Shown here piece after piece: positions 1 to 8,389 of a stretch of DNA of 35,797 bases. Numbering within the stretch: the first letter of the stretch is position 1; each line of letters begins with the position of its first letter. The DNA lies in NCBI GenBank assembly GCA_946223355.1, contig CAMIPB010000023.1, positions 1-35,797 of the forward strand, written 5' to 3'. This DNA comes from an uncultured Corynebacterium sp. (lineage in GTDB: Bacteria; Actinomycetota; Actinomycetes; Mycobacteriales; Mycobacteriaceae). The notes under the pieces are model-generated. The model saw nothing but the letters and a program-made list of their open reading frames with translations, was not told the origin of the DNA and did not search any database. Both the position numbers and the translations under genes were made by a program.

Positions 1-49
1 GACCTTCGGTACCGGAAACCGATGCTCTAATCCACTGAGCTACGGAGAC
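1..49 (-). tRNA. tRNA-Arg (anticodon CCG), 3' part missing
   Basis: Read on the minus strand, the first 49 bases fold as the 5' two thirds of a tRNA: acceptor strand GTCTCCG, TA at positions 8-9, D stem GCTC/GAGC, and anticodon stem TCGGT/ACCGA around loop TTCCGGT. Positions 34-36 read CCG, which decodes the Arg codon CGG. The variable loop has just begun when the window ends, so the T arm and 3' acceptor strand lie outside. tRNA-Arg genes are known integration sites for corynephages, but the 3' half, where crossover normally falls, cannot be seen here. Confidence 0.9.
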
Positions 50-85
50 AATGCAGCAAATGTGTGTAACTGTGCTGCGAATGGA

Positions 86-119
86 AATTCTAGCACTGGC
101 TAATGCCAGCACTAGAATT
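86..119 (-). terminator. Hairpin terminator of the peptidase gene
   Basis: Arms at 86-100 and 105-119 are complementary over 13 of 15 pairs (AATTCTAG and CTGGC blocks split by two mismatched pairs) around loop TAAT. It begins 9 bp past the stop of the minus-strand peptidase gene and ends before the tRNA. On the minus strand it is followed only by a short TTTCC run, so it is a weak intrinsic terminator or an mRNA 3'-end stem. Confidence 0.55.
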
Positions 120-128
120 CGGGTGAGT

Positions 129-1727
129 TTAATGCAAGCCCTTGGCGTGGCGGGCAGTCGTAGTACCGGTGCGGAGGTAGTCAACGACGAGGTTATCTAC
201 CTGGTCGTTTCCTGCTCCGACGTGGCCGTGACCCGGGCCGTGAACCGTCACGAGGTGTGCGCGCATTGCGCGAGCCATAGTGCCGCGATGTGCGTAAGGG
301 GTCTGGGGATCACCAGTGCCGGACAGCTGAAGAGGACGGTGCTTGAGGCGCGCTCCGGAAATTCGGGGAGCTTTGGTGTGGGCGCCGGTGCCGTTGCACG
401 CAGCCCCGGATTCGTAGCGCAGTAGCGGGGCACTGAACGGATCCTGGGTGATGAGGTTGTTCCAGTGGTACTCAGGCAGGCGGGTTGGGTCGGCTGGGTA
501 GGCGTTTTCGTTGCACATGAGCAGTTGCTGCATGATCATCGCGTTGAGGAATTTCTTCCCAACTTTCTTCTGCTCAGTGGGAGAAGCCGACGGGAATTCA
601 TCGGGGTACTGCTTGGTCCCGTTGATGTGCTTAACTAGCTGCTCCCATTGCGCAGGCAAGGGGAGCAGAGAGCGGGTAAGCAAGAGCGTCTTGGACTTAA
701 GCTGGGACGCGCCAGGTTTCGTAGCGCTGCGGAACAAGTTTTCTACCGTGACGCGGGCCTGACCGGTCTGGGTCATAGTGTCTGCCCCTGGCTTGCCCAG
801 GAATTGTACTTCCTTAGGCAGATCACCAATTCGGGCCGCCGGAGGAACTACTGTGGGGTTAGTGCCGGATTCGCGGACAACTTTGTTGCTCCAGTACTGG
901 TAGGCAGCGAGTGGTGTGGAACCCATGTGGAAACGATGATTGTTGCGAGCGACGTATTCGAAGAAGTCATTGAGCGCTCGGTTGTAACCCTTCTTTTGGG
1001 ACTTCAGGATGCCGTTCCAGGACAGTGACGGGTCCATTGCGGAATCCAACACCACCTTGTCAGTGTGCTGGGGGTAGAGCGTGGCGTATGTGGAACCGAG
1101 CAGAGTGCCGTAGCTAAGCCCCATGATGGAGATCGAGTCGTATCCTAGGGCGCGACGAACCATTTCCCAGTCTCGCGCAGTGTTTTCCGTAGTAAGGGCT
1201 CGGGTGTAGCCTGGGGAACCCTTTTCGCACATCTGGCGCGTTGACTTGCCTTCCTGGAGGAGGGAATCGGAAAGGTTTACTGCGCCGAAATCACATTTCA
1301 CTGGCGTGGAGCCCTCCAGGCCGCGGGGTTGCACTCCAATGAAGTCCCACTCCTGCTTGATGGCCTCTGGCCACTCCATAATTTTACCGGCCACGTAGTT
1401 GTAAGCGTCTCCGCCTGGTCCGCCTGGGTTGCCAAAGAGAGCGCCGCGGCGCTTGTTGGGGTCTTGGGCAGCAACTTTGACGAAGCCCACGGAGATTGTG
1501 CCTGCGCGTGGGTTGGAATAGTAGGTGGGAACGGTGATGCGACCGCATTGCGCTTCAGGATTAGTGACTGTGTCGGGGCACTTTTCCCAGGTGATTTCTG
1601 GTTTTGGTGCCGCAACGGCAGCAGGGGCGTTAAACGAAGGGACGAAGGTGAGGGCGCTAAACAGTAGCGCCCCAACAATCCCGGAAGAAACCCCGCGACT
1701 AAAGCGATTGCGGTCTTGAGTGGTCAC
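129..1727 (-). CDS. Secreted alpha/beta-hydrolase, tripeptidyl-aminopeptidase (TAP) type
   Basis: A 532-residue exported serine hydrolase of the actinobacterial TAP/SlpD-E kind (peptidase family S33 type), which removes short peptides from protein N termini outside the membrane. Residues 1-40 form a signal peptide (Arg-rich start, hydrophobic core, cleavage near AVAA|PKPE). The oxyanion-hole motif NPGGPGGD is at about 100-107. The nucleophile elbow GLSYG places Ser205. Asp473 (GTGDP) and His500 (GPGHGH), in the C-terminal TAP-like domain, complete the triad. The GTG start is chosen because AAAGGAG lies 7 nt upstream. It sits downstream of lutC in the same direction, with a 90-bp gap that can hold its own promoter. 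The natural substrate is unknown, and lipase/esterase activity is possible. Confidence 0.88.
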   Translation of the reverse strand: MTTQDRNRFSRGVSSGIVGALLFSALTFVPSFNAPAAVAAPKPEITWEKCPDTVTNPEAQCGRITVPTYYSNPRAGTISVGFVKVAAQDPNKRRGALFGNPGGPGGDAYNYVAGKIMEWPEAIKQEWDFIGVQPRGLEGSTPVKCDFGAVNLSDSLLQEGKSTRQMCEKGSPGYTRALTTENTARDWEMVRRALGYDSISIMGLSYGTLLGSTYATLYPQHTDKVVLDSAMDPSLSWNGILKSQKKGYNRALNDFFEYVARNNHRFHMGSTPLAAYQYWSNKVVRESGTNPTVVPPAARIGDLPKEVQFLGKPGADTMTQTGQARVTVENLFRSATKPGASQLKSKTLLLTRSLLPLPAQWEQLVKHINGTKQYPDEFPSASPTEQKKVGKKFLNAMIMQQLLMCNENAYPADPTRLPEYHWNNLITQDPFSAPLLRYESGAACNGTGAHTKAPRISGARLKHRPLQLSGTGDPQTPYAHRGTMARAMRAHLVTVHGPGHGHVGAGNDQVDNLVVDYLRTGTTTARHAKGLH

Positions 1728-1817
1728 AGCCGTGCTCCTTTAATAATCAAACCCTTAAACATTTTTCAGTCAGAATTTAACGTATCGAAAACACAGCTTA
1801 AGCGCGAGGTTTACCCC

Positions 1818-2471
1818 TTAATTGGTGGCGATAACCACAATGAGGTCCCGGGGGCCGTGTACTCCTTCTACCCGTGACAACTCGATGTCAGAGGTTGCAG
1901 ATGGTCCGGAAATCATCGTGGTGGGGTGATCTGGATTGATGCGATCAAACATCTCCGGTACGGAATACACGATCTGCTCTTGGCGCACGATGCACAGGTG
2001 ACGGTCCGGCACCAAGGTCAGTGCGCGGCGGCCACACAGTGGACCGGCTTCGAGAACGATAGTGCCGGTCTGTGCGGAGGTGACGTGAGACTCGGTGATG
2101 ACGGCGTCAACTGTATCGAGCTCACGCGGGTCCTGATTGCGATCATCAGGTGTGGCCTGGCCGGAAAACTCCGTGAATAGACCAGAGTCCATTCCTTCCG
2201 CAAAGCGAACATCGTCGCAGCCGCGTTCGTTCAAAATGCGTGTGATTGTCGAAGCAAGCCCAGACTCGTCGGTGACGTGTACATCGGCCTTGTAGTCCTC
2301 AAGGCGGTCAATGAGGATGTCACGCAGTTCCTCTTCGTTCGTCGTGCCAGCCCGCATGTAGTTCCGTGGGGCATCAACATGCGTGGGCAATTTAGCGGAT
2401 TTCTGCGCCGAGCTGATGCGACTTAAAATCTCCCGCTTTGCGGCCTGAGAATCTTGTGCTGTGCGAGTCAT
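1818..2471 (-). CDS. lutC: Lactate utilisation protein C (LUD domain)
   Basis: A 217-residue protein of the LutC/YkgG family (LUD domain), the third part of the LutABC complex that oxidises L-lactate to pyruvate in the cytoplasm. The LUD core is visible as TVDAVITESHVTSAQTGT and the following LVPDRHLCIV stretch at about residues 122-165, and a short N-terminal helical part precedes it. The start ATG overlaps the lutB stop codon (TAATG), with a GGAGG site just upstream inside lutB, so translation is coupled. LutC has no cysteine cluster of its own, as is usual; the Fe-S centres are in LutA and LutB. It is the last gene of the lldP-lutABC run. Confidence 0.9.
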   Translation of the reverse strand: MTRTAQDSQAAKREILSRISSAQKSAKLPTHVDAPRNYMRAGTTNEEELRDILIDRLEDYKADVHVTDESGLASTITRILNERGCDDVRFAEGMDSGLFTEFSGQATPDDRNQDPRELDTVDAVITESHVTSAQTGTIVLEAGPLCGRRALTLVPDRHLCIVRQEQIVYSVPEMFDRINPDHPTTMISGPSATSDIELSRVEGVHGPRDLIVVIATN

Positions 2472-4003
2472 TACTTCTCATCCTCCAGTTTGGGCTTGAT
2501 AGGCAGACCTTTACCGCGGGCGTCGGCAAGCAAGTTCTTGGCCTCGTTAGACTCGAACCATTGGCGGAAGGACTTCTTTGGTGGAACAGCGGTATCTCGC
2601 GCATCGGACCAGCCGGACAAAAACAGCGGGAGGCTGTCGATAGTGCCGTTGAAACCTCCGAGGACACGGCCGAGAACAACCATGCGAGTGATTTGGTTCC
2701 ACAATTTAGGGTGGCTCCACACCAGTTCCACGGCGTCGAAAAGCTTCGACTCAATTGGCGGCGTTGCGTGCGTGACCTTCTGGTAACGGTTTTCCAAAAT
2801 CACATCTGACAGTGGAATCTTTACTGGGCACACTTCATCACAGCGGCCGCACAAAGAGCAGGCATAAGGAAGCGAAGCCGACGGATCGTTGTGATCTTTC
2901 ATGCCGGTCAGCTGTGGGGTAAGCGAAATGCCAATTGGGCCTGGGTAGGTGGAGCCGTAAGCATGACCGCCAGCGCGCTCGTAGACAGGGCAGACATTCA
3001 AGCAGGCAGAACAGCGAATGCACTTAAGAGCCTGCACGCCAATTTCATTCGACATCGCCGCGGTGCGACCATTGTCGATGAGGACGATGTGGAAGTTCTG
3101 CGGCCCGTCACCCTCAGTAACACCAGACCACAGTGAGGTGTACGGGTTCATGCGTTCTGCAGTAGAGGAGCGTGGAAGCAGCTGCATGAATACTTCCAAG
3201 TCTTGGAACGTAGGCACGAGCTTTTCAATACCCATCACGGAGATGAGCGTTTCCGGCAGGGTAAGGCACATGCGGCCGTTGCCCTCGGATTCTACGATGG
3301 AAACAGTTCCGGTTTCCGCGACGCCGAAGTTGCAACCAGAAATGGCTACTTTGGCCTTCATGAACTGTTCACGCAGGAACTGACGGGATGCTTCAGCGAG
3401 TTCGGCAGGAACCGCTTCCAGATCTTCAGTGGTATTGGGCATCTTGTTAACAAAGATGTCACGAATTTCTGCACGGTTGCGGTGGATGGCCGGAACCAAA
3501 ATGTGGGATGGCTTGTCCTCGCCCAGCTGGACAATGAGCTCTGCCAAGTCGGTTTCCCGGGCAAGAATTCCCTGTTCTTCCAGGTGCTCGTTGAGACCAA
3601 TCTCCTGGGTGGCCATCGACTTAATCTTGACCACTTCGGTCTCTCCGGTTTCCCGGATGAGGTCAGTAATGATCTCGTTGGCTTCCTTGGCATCGCGCGC
3701 CCAGTGAACGATTCCGCCGCGTGCAGTCACTGCCTGTTCGAACTGCTCGAGCAGCTCCGGCATACGTGCGGCGACATCTTCCTTCAATGCTGAGCCGGCA
3801 TCACGCAGATCCTGCCAGTCATCCAATTCATCAACGGCGTGTTGACGCTTGTCACGGATGGTGGTGGTTGCGTGGTTAAGGTTGCGGCGCTGAGTGGCGT
3901 TATTAAGGCCATCATGGGCTGCCTTGACAAAGCCGCGCTCACCGCGGAGGTTGCCGTAGCCTTCTGGAGCCCGTGGTGGGGTGGTATCGCTAAAGACTGC
4001 CAT
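2471..4003 (-). CDS. lutB: Lactate utilisation iron-sulfur protein B
   Basis: A 510-residue LutB/YkgF-type protein: an N-terminal LUD domain followed by a ferredoxin-like part with two [4Fe-4S] motifs. The first has Cys328, 331, 334 and 338 (CIRCSACLNVC); the second has Cys382, 385, 388 and 392 (CSLCGRCDEVC). A C-terminal tail of about 115 residues, typical of the family, ends in a Lys/Glu-rich stretch. The clusters carry electrons from lactate oxidation within LutABC. An ATG 45 nt further upstream is in frame, but the start at 4003 is preferred because it overlaps the lutA stop (TAATG) and has AAGGAG at a proper distance. Both junctions, lutA/lutB and lutB/lutC, use the same TAATG overlap. 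Confidence 0.92.
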   Translation of the reverse strand: MAVFSDTTPPRAPEGYGNLRGERGFVKAAHDGLNNATQRRNLNHATTTIRDKRQHAVDELDDWQDLRDAGSALKEDVAARMPELLEQFEQAVTARGGIVHWARDAKEANEIITDLIRETGETEVVKIKSMATQEIGLNEHLEEQGILARETDLAELIVQLGEDKPSHILVPAIHRNRAEIRDIFVNKMPNTTEDLEAVPAELAEASRQFLREQFMKAKVAISGCNFGVAETGTVSIVESEGNGRMCLTLPETLISVMGIEKLVPTFQDLEVFMQLLPRSSTAERMNPYTSLWSGVTEGDGPQNFHIVLIDNGRTAAMSNEIGVQALKCIRCSACLNVCPVYERAGGHAYGSTYPGPIGISLTPQLTGMKDHNDPSASLPYACSLCGRCDEVCPVKIPLSDVILENRYQKVTHATPPIESKLFDAVELVWSHPKLWNQITRMVVLGRVLGGFNGTIDSLPLFLSGWSDARDTAVPPKKSFRQWFESNEAKNLLADARGKGLPIKPKLEDEK

Positions 4004-4788
4004 TAGAGCATCTTCTCCTTCGAATAAGCTGCGGTTTTTGGAGTCCATGGATTCTCCTTGGTGGAGGCCAAAATCTCAGCCATATGGATTGCACGGACAC
4101 CAGTCTTGTTACGAGACAGAGAACCAGCAATATTCAACAAGCATGAGGAATCACCGCCGGTCACGTACTCTGCGTTTGTATCTTTGATGTGACGAACCTT
4201 GTCGTTGACCATAGATTGAGACACTTCGGCGTTCTTGAGTGCGAATGTTCCGCCGAAGCCACAGCATTCCTCGACGTTATCTAGAGGAACCAGATCGATT
4301 CCCTCAACTTTTTCCAGAAGCTGATACGGACGATCGCCCAGTTTGAGGAAGCGGAGACCGTGGCAGGATGCGTGGTAGGTCACCCGGTGGGGGAAAAATG
4401 CCCCCAAGTCAGTGACACCCGCAACGTCTACCAGGAACTCTGGTAGGTCATAGGTTTTGTTGGCTGCCTTTGCGGCACCATCAGCGTCAGCAGCGGTTCC
4501 AAAGCGGTGAGCGATACGCTCATGCTGTTCGCGAACCGCGCCGACGCAGGAACCGGAGGCGGAAATCACGTAGTCAATAGACGGATCCGCAAATGCATCT
4601 GCGTAAGACCGGATCATGCCCAATGTGGACTCTTGGTACCCGGTATTGATGTGCATCTGCCCACAGCAAGTTTGTTGTTCCGGGAACACGACTTCGTGGC
4701 CCAAACGGGCGAGGATTAATGCGGTTGCTTTGTGTGCATCGGGCAACAGGGCGTCTCCGATACAGGTTGAAAACAGCGCGATTTTCAT
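4003..4788 (-). CDS. lutA: Lactate utilisation protein A (cysteine-rich domain)
   Basis: A 261-residue LutA/YkgE-type protein with two CCG-type cysteine-rich domains like those of heterodisulfide reductase and glycolate oxidase GlcF. The paired cysteines are Cys41-42 (QTCCGQMH) and Cys175-176 (EECCGFGG), with supporting Cys81 and Cys142. It is expected to bind an Fe-S cluster and act with LutB and LutC in lactate oxidation. The start follows a good AAGGAG site. It is the first lut gene after lldP, in the same direction with a 107-bp gap. That gap can encode a 25-residue ORF whose TGA overlaps the lutA ATG. Confidence 0.92.
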   Translation of the reverse strand: MKIALFSTCIGDALLPDAHKATALILARLGHEVVFPEQQTCCGQMHINTGYQESTLGMIRSYADAFADPSIDYVISASGSCVGAVREQHERIAHRFGTAADADGAAKAANKTYDLPEFLVDVAGVTDLGAFFPHRVTYHASCHGLRFLKLGDRPYQLLEKVEGIDLVPLDNVEECCGFGGTFALKNAEVSQSMVNDKVRHIKDTNAEYVTGGDSSCLLNIAGSLSRNKTGVRAIHMAEILASTKENPWTPKTAAYSKEKML

Positions 4789-4862
4789 ACGTTCTCCTTC
4801 TGGAGATAGTTGGGGAATGCGCTACCAAGCGCGTACTTCACACGATCGAACGTAATATCCAT
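4785..4862 (-). CDS. Possible 25-residue upstream ORF in front of lutA
   Basis: An ATG-initiated frame of 25 codons starts with MDITFDRVKY and ends with ...LQKENV. Its stop overlaps the lutA start as ATGA, the geometry of translational coupling, and the lutA Shine-Dalgarno lies within it. It has no convincing ribosome site of its own and no recognisable domain. It may be a leader peptide, a small protein or chance. Confidence 0.2.
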   Translation of the reverse strand: MDITFDRVKYALGSAFPNYLQKENV

Positions 4863-4895
4863 GGTACATCTCACAGCGAACGCGTGGGGAGTGTT

Positions 4896-6563
4896 TTAGA
4901 CCACTGGCGCCATGAAGGATAGAACGTTGGTCTGCAGGAATACCAGGATGCAGACTGCGATAAGGAGCAGTACCGACCAGCCTGCGACGGACTTGAAGAT
5001 CTTCGATTCTTCGCCTTCCATCTGTACTGCGGTTGCAGCAATCGCCAAAGACTGCGGAGAAATCATCTTGCCTACAACGCCACCGGTTGTGTTCGCTGCC
5101 AAGAGCAAGTCTGGGTTAAGGCCAATGTCGTTAGCGGCGGCCACCTGGAGGTTGGCAAACAAAGCGTTAGCGGAGGTGTCAGAACCAGTAACGGCGGTAC
5201 CAACCCAACCTAGGATTGGGGAAAGCAGAGCGTAAATTCCACCGAGTGACGCGAAGAATACGCCAATTGTGACAGTTTGGCCGGAGTAGTTCATCACGTA
5301 GGCAAGTGCGAGAACCAGCACGATGGTGAGCGCGGACCAGCGCATGCGAACGGCAGTGTCCGTGAATTCTTTGACTACTTGTCCCGCGGTGAGGGAGTAG
5401 CGGCCATTTTCATTAAAGATTGCGTACGCTACTGCGACGATGATTCCAGCAATGAGTAGCAGGGTGCCTGGGTTGTTGATGTAGGCGAAGGAATATGCAG
5501 TTTTCACTACGTTGCCGTCGATGTCGATGATGCGGTCCGTAAGCAAAGGCCAGTCGAAAGAGACCTTGAAGCTGGATAGCCAATCGGGGATGGTCTTACC
5601 AAGGTTGGCTAGGCCGAATACGACCGTTACAACCGCGTAGGGCATCATTGCCATCCAAACGCGGCGGCCCGGAAGCTCGATCGTGTCCTCGTGTGGTGGT
5701 ACGCCCATGCGCTCGCGCAAGGCATCGACGCCGCGTGGCTTCCAGAAACGCAACATCAAAAACGCTGCGCCCAGAGAAACCAAGCAAGCGACAACGTCGG
5801 TGAGCTGGTACGCAAAGAAGTTGGACGCAGCCCACTGTGCAACTGCGAAGGACAAGCCAATAACGAACGCTGCAGGAGCCGCTTCTTTTACGCCTCGCAT
5901 ACCGTCCAAGATAAACAGCAGTAGAAATGGAACGAAGAATGCAATAAATGGCGCCTGATGTCCCACAATTGCGGCAATATTTTCAGTTTGCTCTAGCGTG
6001 CGGCCGCCAACTGAACCAGCAGTGGTAATCGGGATTGCCACTGCGCCGAAAGCTACGGGCGCGGTGTTTGCAAGCAATACGACGGTTGCTGCCTTTAAAG
6101 GCTTTACTCCAAGGGCAAGAATCATCGTTGCGGTAATAGCTACCGGTGCACCGAAACCTGCCAGGGCCTCCAACAGGCCGCCGAAGCAGAAGGCAATGAG
6201 GATTGCCTGGATACGAACGTCTCCTTCGCCGAGCTTGTCAAAGGTGAGTCGGAGGTCTTCGAAGCGACCCGATGCGACGGTGATTTGGTAAAACCAAATC
6301 GCCATCACGATGACCCACACGATAGGCAGCAGGCCAAACAGGCCGCCACGGAAAGCGGAAGAAATAGCCAAGTCAGTGGGCATTCCAAAGCCAAAAATTG
6401 CTACCAAGATGGCAACAACCAAAGCGGCAAAGCCGGAGGTGTGGGCACGGGCTTTAATACCCAACAACATGATGAAGAAAGCAACGAGCGGAAGGGCGGA
6501 AACAGCGGCCGTAAGGCCAATGCTTCCACCGATTGAGTCGGTGACTGCTTGGTATGTATTCAT
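4896..6563 (-). CDS. lldP: L-lactate permease
   Basis: A 555-residue integral membrane protein of the LctP/LldP family, a proton-coupled importer of lactate (often also glycolate). The whole chain is hydrophobic, with about 12-14 transmembrane segments. Family-like stretches include GLLEALAGFGAPVAITATM, SPILGWVGTAVTGSDTSAN and GGVVGKMISPQSLAIA; the last two are strongly conserved in this family. An in-frame ATG lies 33 nt upstream, but the start at 6563 has AATGGAG 6-7 nt before it and begins with the usual short MNTYQ leader. It heads lldP-lutABC: the transporter supplies the lactate that LutABC oxidises. A candidate promoter and a palindromic site lie upstream. Confidence 0.93.
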   Translation of the reverse strand: MNTYQAVTDSIGGSIGLTAAVSALPLVAFFIMLLGIKARAHTSGFAALVVAILVAIFGFGMPTDLAISSAFRGGLFGLLPIVWVIVMAIWFYQITVASGRFEDLRLTFDKLGEGDVRIQAILIAFCFGGLLEALAGFGAPVAITATMILALGVKPLKAATVVLLANTAPVAFGAVAIPITTAGSVGGRTLEQTENIAAIVGHQAPFIAFFVPFLLLFILDGMRGVKEAAPAAFVIGLSFAVAQWAASNFFAYQLTDVVACLVSLGAAFLMLRFWKPRGVDALRERMGVPPHEDTIELPGRRVWMAMMPYAVVTVVFGLANLGKTIPDWLSSFKVSFDWPLLTDRIIDIDGNVVKTAYSFAYINNPGTLLLIAGIIVAVAYAIFNENGRYSLTAGQVVKEFTDTAVRMRWSALTIVLVLALAYVMNYSGQTVTIGVFFASLGGIYALLSPILGWVGTAVTGSDTSANALFANLQVAAANDIGLNPDLLLAANTTGGVVGKMISPQSLAIAATAVQMEGEESKIFKSVAGWSVLLLIAVCILVFLQTNVLSFMAPVV

Positions 6564-6580
6564 GGAAAACTCCATTTCTG

Positions 6581-6596
6581 GTGTCGGCATCGACAC
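6581..6596. promoter_or_regulatory. Perfect palindrome in the lldP leader, candidate operator
   Basis: GTGTCGGCATCGACAC has perfect 6-bp arms around GCAT. It ends 18 nt upstream of the lldP start and lies downstream of the candidate lldP -10 box at 6620-6625, so it falls in the transcribed leader. That position suits a repressor roadblock or an RNA stem. It does not match the LldR-type consensus I recall, so the binding protein is unknown. Confidence 0.45.
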
Positions 6597-6619
6597 TTTA
6601 AAATTTCTCTGTGCCTCAA

Positions 6620-6625
6620 ATCATA
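6620..6625 (-). promoter_or_regulatory. lldP: Candidate -10 box of the lldP promoter
   Basis: TATGAT on the minus strand, about 57 nt upstream of the lldP start, with a weak -35 (TTTAAT) 19 nt further upstream. It lies in the 173-bp divergent region shared with argS, the only space for a promoter driving lldP-lutABC. Confidence 0.4.
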
Positions 6626-6645
6626 ATGGATACGGGGCTTCGTTA

Positions 6646-6675
6646 TTAAACTCCGGCGACTGTGGCATTTATAAC
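6646..6675 (+). promoter_or_regulatory. argS: Candidate argS-lysA promoter
   Basis: TTAAAC at 6646-6651 and TATAAC at 6670-6675 with an 18-nt spacer, on the plus strand. A second TAnnnT box, TAAACT at 6723-6728, ends 8 nt before the argS ATG. That would give a leaderless mRNA and fits the lack of a Shine-Dalgarno there. The two alternatives cannot be separated by eye. Confidence 0.3.
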
Positions 6676-6736
6676 AGTCTGCCATTAGCTCTACCGTTCG
6701 TGCCGCTGATTGCCCTCTGCATTAAACTGTCCAAAC

Positions 6737-8389
6737 ATGACCCCAGCAGAGTTAAGTACCCTCGTAAAATCTACGGCCGAAGCAGTCATGAACAATCATG
6801 GTCTTGACACCTCTGTCCTGCCAGAGGCTGTGACTGTAGAACGTCCGCGTAACCCAGAGCACGGTGACTACGCCACTAATATCGCTCTTCAAGTGGCTAA
6901 AAAGGCCGGAGCTAACCCACGTGAGTTCGCCACGTGGCTTGCGGAAGCGCTAGGAGGCGACCCTGCCATTGAACACTGCGATGTCGCCGGTCCGGGCTTT
7001 ATCAATATTCGCCTCGCAGCTGCCGCGCAAGGCGAGATGGTAGCCAAAATTCTCAGCCAGGGTGCGAACTTCGGCAGCCTGGACATCTACCAGGGAAAGA
7101 AGATCAACCTGGAGTTTGTTTCCGCTAATCCAACTGGCCCTATCCACCTAGGTGGTACCCGCTGGGCGGCTATGGGAGACTCTCTTGGTCGCGTTTTGGA
7201 AGCTGCAGGTGCGCAGGTCACACGCGAATATTACTTCAACGATCATGGTGGTCAAATTGACCGCTTTGCACGCTCGTTGGTGGCCGCTGCCAAGGGGGAA
7301 CCGACGCCGGAAGATGGCTACGGCGGAGAATACATCAAAGAGATCGCAAACGCGGTCGTCGAAAAGCAGCCTGGTGCTTTAACTGGGGATGGCGCGCAGG
7401 TGCAGGAGAATTTCCGTGCCGCAGGCGTTGAGATGATGTTTGCCAAGATTAAGCAATCTCTGCATGAATTTGGCGTGGACTTTGATGTCTACTTCCACGA
7501 GAACTCTCTTTATGATTCAGGTGCCGTGGATAAGGCCTTGGACCAGCTTAAGGAAACTGGCCACCTGTATGAGCAGGAAGGCGCATGGTGGCTAAAGTCT
7601 TCAGAGTTTGGTGACTCCAAGGATCGGGTGGTCATCAAATCTGACGGTGACGCTGCCTATATTGCCGGTGATATCGCATACGTTGCGGACAAAATTGACC
7701 GTGGCCACGATCTTTGCATCTACATGTTGGGCGCTGACCATCATGGCTATATTGCGCGTTTGAAAGCAGCTGCGCAGGCTTTGGGTTATGACCCGAACCA
7801 GGTGGAGGTTCTGATTGGCCAGATGGTTAACCTCTTGCGTAATGGGGAGGCAGTGCGTATGTCCAAGCGTGCGGGAACCGTCATCACCATCGAAGATCTC
7901 GTTGGAGCCATCGGTGTTGATGCTTCGCGCTATGCGCTTGTTCGTTCTTCGGCTGACTCCACCTTGGATATTGACTTGGAACTATGGGCATCGCAGTCAT
8001 CTGACAACCCGGTGTACTACGTACAGTACGGCCACGCCCGTTTGTGCTCTATCGCGCGCAAGGCGCAGGAGATCGGTGTGCGTGCGGATGACGCCGATCT
8101 TTCCTTGCTTACCCACGAAAAGGAGGGAGACCTCATCCGTACCTTGGGTGAGTTCCCTGCCGTGGTCAAGGCTGCGGCTACTCTCCGCGAACCGCACCGC
8201 GTAGCTCGTTATTCTGAAGAACTCGCTGGTGTATTCCACCGCTTCTACGATGCCTGCCAGATTCTGCCAAAGGCTGGAGAGGAAGCAAACCCTGTTCACG
8301 CTGCCCGTTTGGCGCTGGCCTCTGCGACCCGCCAGGTACTTGCTAACGCACTGACCATGCTGGGGGTAAGCACCCCGGAGAGGATGTAA
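6737..8389 (+). CDS. argS: Arginyl-tRNA synthetase
   Basis: A 550-residue class I aminoacyl-tRNA synthetase that charges tRNA-Arg with arginine in the cytoplasm. The N-terminal Add-1 domain covers roughly 1-110. The HIGH-equivalent signature is HLGG at 137-140, within the family stretch SANPTGPIHLGG. The KMSKS-equivalent is MSKRAGT, and the C-terminal DALR anticodon-binding domain ends the protein. The start at 6737 gives the usual MTPAELSTL beginning; an ATG 27 nt earlier is in frame but adds an atypical leader. No ribosome site is visible, so a leaderless transcript is likely. Its stop overlaps the lysA start (TAATG), the argS-lysA pairing known in corynebacteria. A tRNA-Arg gene lies 6.7 kb away at the window edge. 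Confidence 0.97.
   Translation: MTPAELSTLVKSTAEAVMNNHGLDTSVLPEAVTVERPRNPEHGDYATNIALQVAKKAGANPREFATWLAEALGGDPAIEHCDVAGPGFINIRLAAAAQGEMVAKILSQGANFGSLDIYQGKKINLEFVSANPTGPIHLGGTRWAAMGDSLGRVLEAAGAQVTREYYFNDHGGQIDRFARSLVAAAKGEPTPEDGYGGEYIKEIANAVVEKQPGALTGDGAQVQENFRAAGVEMMFAKIKQSLHEFGVDFDVYFHENSLYDSGAVDKALDQLKETGHLYEQEGAWWLKSSEFGDSKDRVVIKSDGDAAYIAGDIAYVADKIDRGHDLCIYMLGADHHGYIARLKAAAQALGYDPNQVEVLIGQMVNLLRNGEAVRMSKRAGTVITIEDLVGAIGVDASRYALVRSSADSTLDIDLELWASQSSDNPVYYVQYGHARLCSIARKAQEIGVRADDADLSLLTHEKEGDLIRTLGEFPAVVKAAATLREPHRVARYSEELAGVFHRFYDACQILPKAGEEANPVHAARLALASATRQVLANALTMLGVSTPERM

Noticed and set aside
3203..3793. 196-codon plus-strand frame inside lutB
   Set aside because: Shadow of the lutB coding frame; no start signal and no known family.
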